Source of the DNA: Longimycelium tulufanense
Lineage (GTDB): Bacteria; Actinomycetota; Actinomycetes; Mycobacteriales; Pseudonocardiaceae
Direction: 5' to 3'
Assembly: GCF_014645795.1 (NCBI RefSeq)
Contig: NZ_BMMK01000033.1
Span: forward strand, 1-40,168
DNA: 40,168 nucleotides
The translations under genes and the position numbers were made by a program. The notes under the pieces are model-generated. The model was not told the origin of the DNA, did not search any database, and saw nothing but the letters and a program-made list of their open reading frames with translations. Shown here piece after piece: positions 8,450-16,501 of the stretch (within the stretch, counting starts at the first letter, position 1; each line of letters starts with the position of its first letter).

Positions 8450-8530
8450 GCTGGTGCCTTCGGCGGTGTCCGCAATAGCTTCTGGAAATCCGGTTGCACA
8501 CGGACTGGGGCGGGCGCATCGTACGCAGCG

Positions 8531-10156
8531 ATGTCCGTCTTGAACGCGCGTGATGTCACGGTGTCGTTCGGTCCGCGGACCGTGTTGAGTGGAGTTGATC
8601 TGAATGTTCCTGCTGGTGAACGCATCGGCCTGATCGCGCCGAACGGTGTCGGCAAGTCGACCCTGCTCCGGGTGCTCGCCGGCGAGCTGCCGCCGGAAGA
8701 GGGCCGGGTTGTGCGCCGCCCGGCGACCGCCATCGTCGCCCATCTGACCCAGGAGACCGAACTGGTTCCTGGCGAGTCGTTGCGCGACCACCTGGCCCGA
8801 CGCACGGGTGTCGCCGCGGCCGACGAGGAGTTCCAGAGCGCGGCCGCGGAGCTGGCGCACAACCCAAAGACAGCCGACCGATACGCCGCCGCGCTCGAGC
8901 ACTGGACCGCGGTGGGGGCGGGCGACTTCGACGAGCGTGCAGCCGCGCTGTCGGAGCGCCTCGGCCTGCACGCGGACCTGCTCGACGGCCGTGGCGCCGG
9001 GGAGTTGTCCGGCGGGCAGGCAGCCCGCCTGCGCCTGGCCGCGGTGCTGTTGTTGCGCGCGGACGCGATCCTGCTGGACGAGCCGACCAACGACCTCGAC
9101 GACGTCGGCCTGGAACTGCTCGAACAGCACATCCTGGGCAGCCGCGCGGGCATGGTGCTCGTCAGTCACGACCGCGAGTTCCTCGCCCGCACCACGACCG
9201 CCATCGCCGAACTGGACGAGTTCTCCCACGAGATCACGGTCTTCCGTGGCGGGTGGGACGCCTATCTCGCGGAGAGGGCGGCCGCCGAACGGCACGCACA
9301 CGAGGAGTACGAGGCATACGCGGCGAAACGGGACGCACTGGTTGAGCGAGCACGCCGGGTACGCGAGTGGTCCCGGGCCGGCGCACGCCGGGCCCAGCGC
9401 TCGGAGGAGACCGACAAGTTCATCCGTTTCGGCCACAAGCAGGGCGCGCAGAACCTCGCCGCGCGGGCCGCGGGTGTCGACCGGGCGCTGGAACGCCTCG
9501 AGGAGGTGGCCGAACCCCGCAAGCCCTGGCAACTCCAGCTCAAGCTGCCGAGTGCGGGCCGTGGCAGCGACATCGTGTTCACCCTGCGTGAGGCGGTGTT
9601 CGAACGCGGTGACGTCAGGATGGGGCCTGTCGACCTGACGATCGGCGCGGGGGAGCGGTGGCGCCTCGTCGGTCCCAACGGATCGGGAAAGTCCACTGTG
9701 GTCGGCGCGCTGCTGGGTCGTGTGCCACTGCTGGCGGGGGAGCGCTCGGTCGGGCCGAACGTCGTGGTCGGGGAGGTCGACCAGCTGCGGGTCGCGTTCG
9801 ACACGGAGGCGTCGGCGCTCCAGGTGGTGGTAGAGCAGGCGGGCCTGCCCGACGAGGAGGCCCGCACCCTGCTCGCCAAGTTCCGGGTGGGCGCGGACGT
9901 GGTCCTACGGCCGGCGCGGGAGCTGTCCCCGGGGGAACGGACCCGGGCCGGCCTGGCCGTGCTGCAGGCCAGGGGAACGACCTGCCTGGTGTTGGACGAA
10001 CCCACCAACCACCTCGACCTACCCGCGATCGAGCAGTTGGAGCAGGCCCTGGACGGATACCCGGGAACGGTCATGCTGGTGACGCACGACCGCCGGCTGG
10101 CCGGGGCGGTACGCGTAGACCATGAGTTGGACGTGCGAACACTGCACGCGAGGTGA
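8531..10156 (+). CDS. ABC-F family ATPase
   Basis: This 541-residue soluble protein has two nucleotide-binding domains and no membrane segment, the plan of ABC-F proteins that act on the ribosome, either as housekeeping factors or as antibiotic resistance factors. Walker A motifs are APNGVGKST (36-44) and GPNGSGKST in the second half. Signatures are LSGGQAARLRL and LSPGERTRAGL, and the Walker B segments LLDEPTNDLDD and VLDEPTNHLDL both keep the Glu. The charged linker between domains includes EETDKFIRFGHKQGAQNLAARA. The start at 8531 gives the normal N-terminus. In-frame codons at 8435 and 8414 exist, but no start has a good ribosome site. The TGA stop is the first part of the repeat unit that follows. 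A resistance role is possible; no linked antibiotic gene supports it. Confidence 0.88.
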   Translation: MSVLNARDVTVSFGPRTVLSGVDLNVPAGERIGLIAPNGVGKSTLLRVLAGELPPEEGRVVRRPATAIVAHLTQETELVPGESLRDHLARRTGVAAADEEFQSAAAELAHNPKTADRYAAALEHWTAVGAGDFDERAAALSERLGLHADLLDGRGAGELSGGQAARLRLAAVLLLRADAILLDEPTNDLDDVGLELLEQHILGSRAGMVLVSHDREFLARTTTAIAELDEFSHEITVFRGGWDAYLAERAAAERHAHEEYEAYAAKRDALVERARRVREWSRAGARRAQRSEETDKFIRFGHKQGAQNLAARAAGVDRALERLEEVAEPRKPWQLQLKLPSAGRGSDIVFTLREAVFERGDVRMGPVDLTIGAGERWRLVGPNGSGKSTVVGALLGRVPLLAGERSVGPNVVVGEVDQLRVAFDTEASALQVVVEQAGLPDEEARTLLAKFRVGADVVLRPARELSPGERTRAGLAVLQARGTTCLVLDEPTNHLDLPAIEQLEQALDGYPGTVMLVTHDRRLAGAVRVDHELDVRTLHAR

Positions 10157-10303
10157 CGGGCGAAGCGAGCATCGCCAGGTGGTGACAAGGTGCGCAGCGA
10201 AGCCCGGAGCCGAGCAGTCGAACACAGTGGTGACGGGCGAAGCGAGCATCGCCAGGTGGTGACAAGGTGCGCAGCGAAGCCCGGAGCCGAGCAGTCGAAC
10301 ACA
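10152..10303. repeat. Tandem 77-bp repeat, two units, family member also at 18380
   Basis: Two near-identical units start at 10152 and 10229, each opening GGTGACGGGCGAAGCGAGCA and ending near CCGAGCAGTCGAACACA. A third start, GGTGACGGGCG, at 10311 is cut short. A diverged copy lies at 18380-18450. Each unit contains GGCGA and TCGCC arms that can form a small hairpin. The TGA inside the first GGTGACGGG is the ABC-F stop codon. The units are full repeats, not spaced like CRISPR, and I see no transposase. I take this as a dispersed intergenic repeat family of the genome. Confidence 0.85.
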
Positions 10304-10465
10304 GGCCCGCGGTGACGGGCGCGCTCGGACGTTGGGTGTCCTTGAGCGCGCCCGCACCGCATCCCACCTGGCAAGCGCCCACCGCCGGACCCGGTGCCAA
10401 GAGAAGTTCGGGATGTTCTCCGGGGCTGTGCGCGAGGCGCCACAGCCCAACCCCAAGATCCCCGC

Positions 10466-10539
10466 CGCGGGCGAAGCCCGCGCCCGGAGGGGGTCCGGGG
10501 GCGTGTCCCCCGGGTGGGGTGTGGGGGCTCCGCCTCCAC
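10466..10539. repeat. Array of three adjacent GC-rich hairpins
   Basis: Three hairpins follow each other: CGCGGGC/GCCCGCG with a GAA loop (10466-10482), CCGGGGG/CCCCCGG with a 5-base loop (10495-10513), and an 8-bp stem GTGGGGGC/GCCTCCAC with one G-T pair (10521-10539), followed by AAAACA. The spacing suggests one compound element, perhaps a terminator or a repeat cassette. From memory, similar GGGTCCGGGGGCG strings are frequent between genes in Pseudonocardiales; this cannot be checked here. Confidence 0.6.
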
Positions 10540-10600
10540 AAAACACTACGGAGAGACCCCGGCTCGCCGTCAGCGCGAGCACACTTCACCTGATCTCGGA

Positions 10601-10634
10601 GTGGTCGGCTCCGGGGGAAGTCGGAGCCGACCAC
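10601..10634 (-). terminator. 13-bp stem hairpin after the small reading frame
   Basis: GTGGTCGGCTCCG at 10601-10613 pairs perfectly with CGGAGCCGACCAC at 10622-10634 around an 8-base loop. On the minus strand it lies 19 bases after the stop of the 31-residue frame at 10654-10749, the right place for its terminator. On the plus strand it is far from any stop. Confidence 0.65.
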
Positions 10635-10653
10635 GGCCAACCCGATCTTTTGG

Positions 10654-10749
10654 TTACCGGTCGTGGACGGGACCGGTGGGAAGCACGGCCAGGAACGCCG
10701 CGACGGGCACCGTGGCGGCCGCGAAGCGGCGGAGCGCGGAACGGGACAC
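10654..10749 (-). CDS. Possible small secreted or membrane peptide (31 aa)
   Basis: A GTG at 10749 opens a 31-residue frame that ends at TAA (10656-10654). It starts MSRSALRRFAAATVPV and continues with a hydrophobic AAFLAVLPTG stretch, so it has a basic start and an apolar core like a short membrane or signal-type peptide. Support is threefold: a good ribosome site (GAGAGGAG about 7 bases before GTG), G or C at nearly every third codon position, and a strong hairpin just downstream. Chance remains possible at this length and no homologue is recognised. It lies alone between the ABC-F gene and the GCS2-type gene, downstream of a decayed frame on the same strand. Confidence 0.4.
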   Translation of the reverse strand: MSRSALRRFAAATVPVAAFLAVLPTGPVHDR

Positions 10750-10795
10750 GGGTGTCTCCTCTCCCCGGCGTGCCTCACCGGAAGGGTTGGGGGCA

Positions 10796-11011
10796 CTACT
10801 GGATGGAGCGGACGCTGCCGGCGAACCAGCGCCCCGCGCGGTTGAGGCTCAACGTGACGGGGCCCGTTGCGCCGTGCAGGGCTCCATTGCCACCTCGCGA
10901 CCGCCGTTTCGCCAACAGCGTCCTGGATGGAGAGGTGCGCACCTTCCACTTCGGGATTCGGTAGCGGTGGGTCCAATGTTAGCCACCCACATTCCCCAAT
11001 TGCTGCTCCAT
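10796..11011 (-). pseudogene. Decayed small gene, possibly DUF397-like
   Basis: From an ATG at 11011 the minus strand reads MEQQLGNVGG, then a TAA at 10981, then about 60 open codons to TAG at 10796. The last 29 codons have G or C in almost every third position and read HGATGPVTLSLNRAGRWFAG, followed by SVRSIQ. This recalls the end of DUF397 proteins (GPVLxFxxxxWxxFxxxVR). A neighbouring frame contains NGGREVAME, like the DUF397 NGxCVEVA segment, so a frameshift plus a stop is plausible. No clear ribosome site is seen. The DUF397 idea is weak; the decayed state is more secure. Confidence 0.25.
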
Positions 11012-11379
11012 GTGAGTGAAAAGCGGGATTGCGAACAAAGTTCGCGAGAATTGTTCGGAAAGTGTTGGCTGTCAAGGGAAAGCGCCTGGCGTCGAAACCG
11101 GAACGCGGCGACGGAGGTGCTGGCCGGTGCCTGCGTCTGGCAGGAGCCTGGAATGGGGCAGCGGCCCTGGGGAGGATCGCTTCCCGCGCTGAGAATGTAT
11201 TGACGAAGTGCGCCCTGACGGGCGGCAGCCCACTGATCATGGTCCGTGGCGGGCGGACCGGGCCACTGACCGCAGAGACCGAGCAATCAACGTTTCAGCC
11301 CGGGCTTTCCCCGCGCCCCTGCGGAAGTGGCCTGCGTCGGCGCGGTGCCCACCACATACACCGCGCCGACGCGAGGCTC
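11012..11379. other. Non-coding stretch before the GCS2-type gene
   Basis: I see no gene here. The one clear structure is GCGAACAAAGTTCGC at 11031-11045, a perfect 6-bp dyad with a 3-base centre, in a locally AT-richer patch. It might serve the promoter of the minus-strand frames below. The spacing of its GAAC and GTTC halves is 3, not the 4 of a LexA box. Confidence 0.4.
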
Positions 11380-12879
11380 CTATCCACCCACCGGCCAGTT
11401 GTGGACCGGCTCGCCGGCATGCATCAGCTCCACGTACCGCTGCAGCATGCCGGCCAGTGCGGCGTCCCGGTCCAGGCCCTGTTGCTCCAGCAACGCCACC
11501 GTTTCCCGCTGCCAGATGGCACCTGTGCGCCGGGCGACGCACCGTTGCTCGATGACGCCGAGATAGCGCTCCCGCGCGGCGTCGGAGACCTCGCAGGAGC
11601 GCAGGCCCTCGTGCGCCATCGGCAGCAACCGACGCAACACCAGCTCGTCCGGTGGAACCCACCCGATCCCCGGCCAGTAGAACTGGGCGTCGAAACCGTG
11701 TTTCGCCGCCGAGTACAGGTTCTCCTCGGCGGCCTGGAACGACATCTGCGTCCAGAGTGGACGCTCCTGGCTACACAGCGCCCGCTGCACCCCGTAGAAG
11801 AAGGCGGCGTTGGCGAGTGTGTCGACCACGGTCGGCCCCGCCGGCAGCACCCGGTTCTCCACCCGCAGGTGCGGAACCCCGTCGACGATGTCGTAAACCG
11901 GCCGGTTCCACCGCCAGATCGTGCCGTTGTGCAGCCGCAGCTCGGACAGCTGCGGTGCCCGCCCCGCGGCCAGTGCCTCCACCGGGTCCTCGGACTCCGT
12001 CTCCGGCAGCAGCGCGGGGAAGTACCGCGCGTTCTCCTCGAACAGGTCGAAGATCGAGGTGATCCAGCGCTCGCCGAACCACACCCTGGGCCGCACGCCC
12101 TGGTTCTTCAGCTCCTCGGGCCGGGTGTCGGTCGCCTGCTCGAAGGTGGGGATGCGCGACTCGTGCCACAGCGCCCGCCCGAGCAGGAACGGCGAGTTGG
12201 CGGCCAGCGCGACCTGCACACCGGCCAGGCACTGCGCGGCGTTCCAGTGCGCGGCGAAGTCCTTCGGCGCTACCTGAAGATGCAGCTGCACCGAGGTACA
12301 CGACGACTCCGGCAGGATGGAGTCCGCGTAGCAGTGCACCCGCTCGACGGGCCCGCCCGGCATCGGCACGCCCTCGATGTCGAGCACCATCTCCTCGCCG
12401 CGCGCCTCGAAGATCTGCTTGTTGAGCACCGAGTACCGCGGGTTCACCGACAGCCAGTGCGGGTCGAAGTGCTCGTGCCGCAACGTGGGCAGCATCCCGA
12501 TCATCACCAGGCCGGCGCCCACGTCCTGCGCCTTGGCGTTGGCGGAGTTCAGCGCCTCCCGCAGCTCCCGCTCCAACTGCAACGCCTCGTCACCGGCCAG
12601 CGGGCGCGGCGGCACGTTGATCTCGATGTTGTGCTGGCCCAGCTCGGTCTGGAAGCACGGGTCGGCGATCTTCTCCAACACCACGGTGTTGGCCATGGCC
12701 GGACGCAGGTTCTCGTCCACCAGGTTCAGCTCGATCTCGAGCCCCATCTGCTGCTTGGGAAAGTGGAAGCTGTCTCCGTCGAGCATCCGCGCCAGCGCGT
12801 CCAGGCACCGCTGCACCTTCTCCCGGTACCGCTGCCGTTCCTCCCGCGAGAAGGTTCGGTCGCTGACGTCCCTACCCAT
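11380..12879 (-). CDS. GCS2-family glutamate-cysteine ligase-like protein
   Basis: This 499-residue cytoplasmic enzyme belongs to the GCS2 carboxylate-amine ligase family, which joins the gamma-carboxylate of glutamate to cysteine or another amine with ATP. The metal/ATP segment QMGLEIELNLVDENLRP is near residues 44-60, HNIEINVPPRPLAG near 85-98, and SCTSVQLHLQV in the middle marks the substrate region. The C-terminal RRTGAIWQRE is also typical. It is longer than the 370-residue YbdK type. The ATG at 12879 follows AAGGGGAG. No other thiol genes are adjacent, and actinobacteria of this group mainly use mycothiol, so the real substrate is open; EgtA-like ergothioneine precursor synthesis is one alternative. 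The gene stands alone on the minus strand, divergent from the TrmH gene. Confidence 0.8.
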   Translation of the reverse strand: MGRDVSDRTFSREERQRYREKVQRCLDALARMLDGDSFHFPKQQMGLEIELNLVDENLRPAMANTVVLEKIADPCFQTELGQHNIEINVPPRPLAGDEALQLERELREALNSANAKAQDVGAGLVMIGMLPTLRHEHFDPHWLSVNPRYSVLNKQIFEARGEEMVLDIEGVPMPGGPVERVHCYADSILPESSCTSVQLHLQVAPKDFAAHWNAAQCLAGVQVALAANSPFLLGRALWHESRIPTFEQATDTRPEELKNQGVRPRVWFGERWITSIFDLFEENARYFPALLPETESEDPVEALAAGRAPQLSELRLHNGTIWRWNRPVYDIVDGVPHLRVENRVLPAGPTVVDTLANAAFFYGVQRALCSQERPLWTQMSFQAAEENLYSAAKHGFDAQFYWPGIGWVPPDELVLRRLLPMAHEGLRSCEVSDAARERYLGVIEQRCVARRTGAIWQRETVALLEQQGLDRDAALAGMLQRYVELMHAGEPVHNWPVGG

Positions 12880-13079
12880 CCCGTCTCCCCTTCGGTCGCC
12901 CGGCGAGCCAGTCGGTGGCGGGGATGGCTCACCGTGACACAGAGGTAACCCGCTCGCTAGCGTCCGAACCGGTGCTCTGCGTTACAGCCAGTTAACTCAG
13001 CGCAACTTGGCGCTGGTCATCACGCCGCCGTGGGACGACCGGATGCTCCCGGATGGTGGGACGGTGCGACACTCTCCCC

Positions 13080-13883
13080 GTGGCGAACCTGATCGACGTC
13101 ACCGATCCGGGTGATGAGCGGCTGGCCGACTTCCGCGACCTGTCCCGCGCCGACCGCCGCCCGGACCGCCCCGGCGGCCGCGGCCTGGTGATCGCCGAGG
13201 GCGTCGTCGTGGCGCGCCGGCTGCTCGCCTCGCCCTACCCGGTGCGTGCCCTGCTGGGCGTGCGCCGCCGGTTCGACGAGCTGGCCGAGGACCTGGCCGG
13301 CCTGGAAGTCCCGGCCTACGTCACGAGTGCCGAGGTGATGGCCGAGGTGGTCGGCTTCCACCTCAACCGGGGCGTGCTCGCCGCCGCCGACCGCGCCCCC
13401 ATGCCCGGCGCGGCCGAACTCGCCGACAGATCGCGTTGCCTGGCCGTGCTCGAGGGCGTTGGCGACCACGAGAACCTGGGCGCGATGTTCCGCAACGCGG
13501 CCGCCCTCGGTGTCGAGGGCATCCTGCTCGGCGCGGGCTGCGCAGACCCGCTCTACCGGCGCAGCGTGCGAGTCTCGATGGGACACGTGCTGCGGTTGCC
13601 CTTCGCCGAGCTCCGGCCGTGGCCGGGCGGGCTGGACCTGTTGCGCGAGCACGGGTTCCGCGTCGTCGCGTTGACGCCGCGCGCCGACTCGGTTCCGTTG
13701 CGTGACGCCCGCCTCGACCATGGCCGGGTGGCGTTGCTGCTGGGGTCGGAGGGACCCGGGTTGACCGAGGGGGCGATCGCGGCGGCGGACGGTGCGGTGC
13801 GGATCCCGATGGCCGAGGGGGTCGACTCGCTCAACGTGGCGACCGCCGCGGCGATCGCGTTCCACGCTGCCGCGCGACCCTGA
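13080..13883 (+). CDS. TrmH/SpoU-family RNA 2'-O-methyltransferase
   Basis: This 267-residue SPOUT enzyme methylates ribose in tRNA or rRNA. The three family motifs are visible: ENLGAMFRNAAA at 131-142 with Asn132 and Arg138, LLGSEGPGL at 220-228, and IPMAEGVDSLNVATAAAIAF at 242-261. An N-terminal substrate-binding domain (about 1-110) precedes them, as in the Rv0881 group. The GTG at 13080 is chosen because it begins at the conserved VANLIDVTDPGDERLADFRD; an upstream in-frame start at 13053 adds only non-conserved residues. It precedes the DUF2537 gene by 41 bp in the same order as in mycobacteria. The target nucleotide is unknown. Confidence 0.9.
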   Translation: MANLIDVTDPGDERLADFRDLSRADRRPDRPGGRGLVIAEGVVVARRLLASPYPVRALLGVRRRFDELAEDLAGLEVPAYVTSAEVMAEVVGFHLNRGVLAAADRAPMPGAAELADRSRCLAVLEGVGDHENLGAMFRNAAALGVEGILLGAGCADPLYRRSVRVSMGHVLRLPFAELRPWPGGLDLLREHGFRVVALTPRADSVPLRDARLDHGRVALLLGSEGPGLTEGAIAAADGAVRIPMAEGVDSLNVATAAAIAFHAAARP

Positions 13884-13924
13884 TCGATCCACATGCGATC
13901 AACGGGCGACCTACCCTCATAGCC

Positions 13925-14515
13925 GTGGAACTGCGCGCACAGGGGGGACGTGCCGTGCTCGTCGGCGAGCGGGACGGTACGCACACCGAGGTCGACCCGG
14001 ACTCGCTTCCGTTGCCCGCCGGGCTGGCCGCGGCCCTGCACGAGTGGGCGCAGGTGGTCGCGGCCGTGCGGTGCGACGACCGCAACCACCGGCCCGGCGG
14101 GGTGACCTGCGAGCTGGTGTCCCGCCGGGGTCGGCAGCTGGCGGGTCGGCTGGCCGCGGCCGTTGGTGCGCCCGTACGGTACGCGGACCCGGTGCGCGGC
14201 GAGCTGGAACAGGTGGAGGCCCCGCGGTCGGTGTCCGAAACGGCCGTCGCGACCGAACCGACCCCGTGGGCCACCGGGTTGACCGTGACCTTGGTCACCG
14301 GGGTGATCGTGACCTGCTCCGCGGTCGTGCTGTCCCTCGGGCTCGCCGACGCGGCCTGGTGGCTGGCGGTTCTTGCCAACCTGGTGATCGCCGGTGGTCT
14401 CGCCCCGTCGGTGTGGATAGCCCGGCACACCCCGGTCTGGCGCTGGCTGGCCTACGGTGTGATGGCCGGCATCGGCACCGCCTGGTTCGGCCTGCTGCTC
14501 CGGCTGCTCTTCTGA
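13925..14515 (+). CDS. DUF2537 membrane protein
   Basis: This 196-residue protein has a soluble N-terminal half, starting MELRAQGGRAVLVGERDG, and a C-terminal half with about three membrane spans (near 118-140, 144-162 and 168-192). It matches the plan of actinobacterial DUF2537 proteins such as Rv0882. It sits directly after the TrmH-type gene in the conserved neighbourhood that leads to sepH. The start is GTG at 13925. No function is known for the family and nothing in the sequence suggests catalysis. Confidence 0.8.
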   Translation: MELRAQGGRAVLVGERDGTHTEVDPDSLPLPAGLAAALHEWAQVVAAVRCDDRNHRPGGVTCELVSRRGRQLAGRLAAAVGAPVRYADPVRGELEQVEAPRSVSETAVATEPTPWATGLTVTLVTGVIVTCSAVVLSLGLADAAWWLAVLANLVIAGGLAPSVWIARHTPVWRWLAYGVMAGIGTAWFGLLLRLLF

Positions 14516-14635
14516 CGCCACCGGTCGGTTTCGCCCGGAAACGCGGGTGGCCACGGCGGCCAGCGGTGCGGGCCCCGGTGCTGTCCCAGCGAACGGCCCA
14601 CGATGTCGCTTCCCGACCGGGTTACGAGGCCGTTG

Positions 14636-16501
14636 CTACACCAGGGAATCCCGCCACGCGTGGTGGAGGGCCGCGAACCGTCCCCGCCCGGCGATGAGTT
14701 CGGCCGGCGGGCCGTCCTCCACGATGCGACCCTGGTCGACCACCAGCACCCGGTCGGCGATCAGCACCGTCGACAGCCGGTGCGCGATGATCAGCGCCGT
14801 CCGGTCGGCCAGCACCGTCTCCAGGGCCGCCTGCACCGCACGCTCTGTCGGGATGTCCAAACTGGACGTTGCCTCGTCGAGCACCAGCACCGCCGGGTCC
14901 GCAAGCAGCGCGCGGGCGAACGACACGAGCTGCCGCTGCCCCGCCGAAAGCCGGCCACCCCGCTTACGGACGTCGGTGTCGTACCCCTCCGGCAACCGGG
15001 AGACGAACTCGTGCGCACCCACCGCAGCCGCGGCGGCCTCCACCTCAACCCGGGAGGCCCCCGGCCGTCCCAGCGCGATGTTGTCCGCGACCGTGCCCTC
15101 GAACAGGAACGACTCCTGGGTCACCATCACGACCGCCCGCCGCAGGTCCGCTTCCGAGAGCTTCCGCAGGTCGACCCCATCAAGGGCGACCTTCCCCGAG
15201 CTGGGGTCGTAGAAACGGGCGAACAGCTTGGCCAGTGTCGACTTGCCGGCACCGGTCGCGCCCACCAGGGCCACCGTCTGGCCCGCCGGCACGTGCAGGT
15301 CGAACCGCGGCAGCACCACCGGCCCGTCGGCGGAGTAGCGGAACTCCACGTCGGAGCACGCCAGCTCGCCCCGCGCGTCGGGTAGCGGCGTGGGCCGCGC
15401 CGGCTCCGCCACGGTGGGTTCCTCCTGCAACACCCCGGAGATCTTCTCCAGGGCCGCCGCGGCCGCCGCGTAGGAGTTCAGGAACATAGACAGCTCGTCG
15501 AGGGGGTCGTAGAACTTGCGCAGGTAGAGCAGGAACGCCGCGAGCACGCCGAGTTCCAGGTCGCCGTGCGCCACCAGCCAGCCGCCGTACGCGAGCACCA
15601 CGGCCATCGACACGTTCCCGACCAGCCGCACGCCGGCCGTGTAGTGCGCGACCAGCCGGATGGAGTGCCGGTTGGCGTCCCGGTACGCCTCGTTCAGCCC
15701 CGCCATGATCCGCTCGTTGCGGCTCTCCCGGCGGAACGCCTGTACGGCGCGCATCCCGTTCATGGTCTCGGTGAACTGGACGATGACCCGGGCGATGGTC
15801 GTTCGCGTACGGCGGTAGGTCACCTGCGAGCGCCGCCGGAACCAGCGGGTCAGCAGGAAGAGCGGTACGAAACCGGCCAGCACGACCAGAGCGAGCCGCA
15901 GGTCGAGCCAGAGCAGCAACACCGCCACCCCGCCCACGGTCAGCAGTGCCGACAGCACGCCGTCCAGGCCCATCTCCAGCAGGTCGTCCAACGACTCCAG
16001 GTCGCTGGTGAGCCGGGAGATGAGCCGGCCGGAGGTGTACTTCTCGTGGAAGGAAAGGGAGAGGCGCTGCGCGTGCCGGAACACCCGCTGCCGCAGGTCG
16101 AACAGCACGTCCTGGCCGATCCGCCCGGACAGTCGCAGGAACGCGAACCGCAACACGCCGGAAACCAGCCCGCTGGCGGCGTAGCCGGCGACATACCACG
16201 CCAGCGGTGCCGGATCCCCACCGAGCGCGGCCGGGACACCGCTGTCGATCGCACCCGCGATCAGCAGCGGCCCGGCCAGCTGCGCGACGTTCTCCGCAAG
16301 GACGATCAGCAGCGCGAGCACTGCGGCCGACGCGTGCGGCCGCAACAGCGAACCGAGCAGCCGTCGGGAACGCGCCTGCAGCTTGGCGCTGACCGCGTGC
16401 TCGACTTCCTCCTGGTCCTCCAGCGCAACACCGCGCCACGACTCCTCCTGCGGCGGAGCTGCTTTCCGTTGCGGTTCCTGGGTGGTGACGACCTGGGTCA
16501 T
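14636..16501 (-). CDS. ABC exporter half-transporter, catalytic subunit
   Basis: This 621-residue protein joins a six-span membrane domain to an ATPase domain and acts as half of an exporter. Walker A is GATGAGKST, the signature is LSAGQRQLVSF, Walker B is VLVLDEATSSLD with the catalytic Glu present, and the H-loop is IIAHRLSTV. The linker residues PLDELSMFLNS are typical. Its start (ATG at 16501, or GTG one codon earlier) overlaps the stop of the next half-transporter in a TGATG, so the two are made together. The pair is a heterodimer: this subunit supplies the intact Walker B while its own signature is the weaker LSAGQ. The substrate is unknown (lipid, peptide or drug). Confidence 0.9.
   Translation of the reverse strand: MTQVVTTQEPQRKAAPPQEESWRGVALEDQEEVEHAVSAKLQARSRRLLGSLLRPHASAAVLALLIVLAENVAQLAGPLLIAGAIDSGVPAALGGDPAPLAWYVAGYAASGLVSGVLRFAFLRLSGRIGQDVLFDLRQRVFRHAQRLSLSFHEKYTSGRLISRLTSDLESLDDLLEMGLDGVLSALLTVGGVAVLLLWLDLRLALVVLAGFVPLFLLTRWFRRRSQVTYRRTRTTIARVIVQFTETMNGMRAVQAFRRESRNERIMAGLNEAYRDANRHSIRLVAHYTAGVRLVGNVSMAVVLAYGGWLVAHGDLELGVLAAFLLYLRKFYDPLDELSMFLNSYAAAAAALEKISGVLQEEPTVAEPARPTPLPDARGELACSDVEFRYSADGPVVLPRFDLHVPAGQTVALVGATGAGKSTLAKLFARFYDPSSGKVALDGVDLRKLSEADLRRAVVMVTQESFLFEGTVADNIALGRPGASRVEVEAAAAAVGAHEFVSRLPEGYDTDVRKRGGRLSAGQRQLVSFARALLADPAVLVLDEATSSLDIPTERAVQAALETVLADRTALIIAHRLSTVLIADRVLVVDQGRIVEDGPPAELIAGRGRFAALHHAWRDSLV

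Noticed and set aside
10152-10330. CRISPR-like direct repeats
   Set aside because: The units are contiguous 77-bp repeats without unique spacers, and no cas gene is present.
11031-11045. LexA (SOS) box
   Set aside because: The GAAC and GTTC halves are separated by 3 bases; the actinobacterial LexA box needs 4.
11029-12948. Long plus-strand open frame opposite the GCS2-type gene
   Set aside because: Its product is His, Arg and Gln rich low-complexity sequence typical of the antisense of a high-GC gene; the minus-strand gene has clear family motifs.
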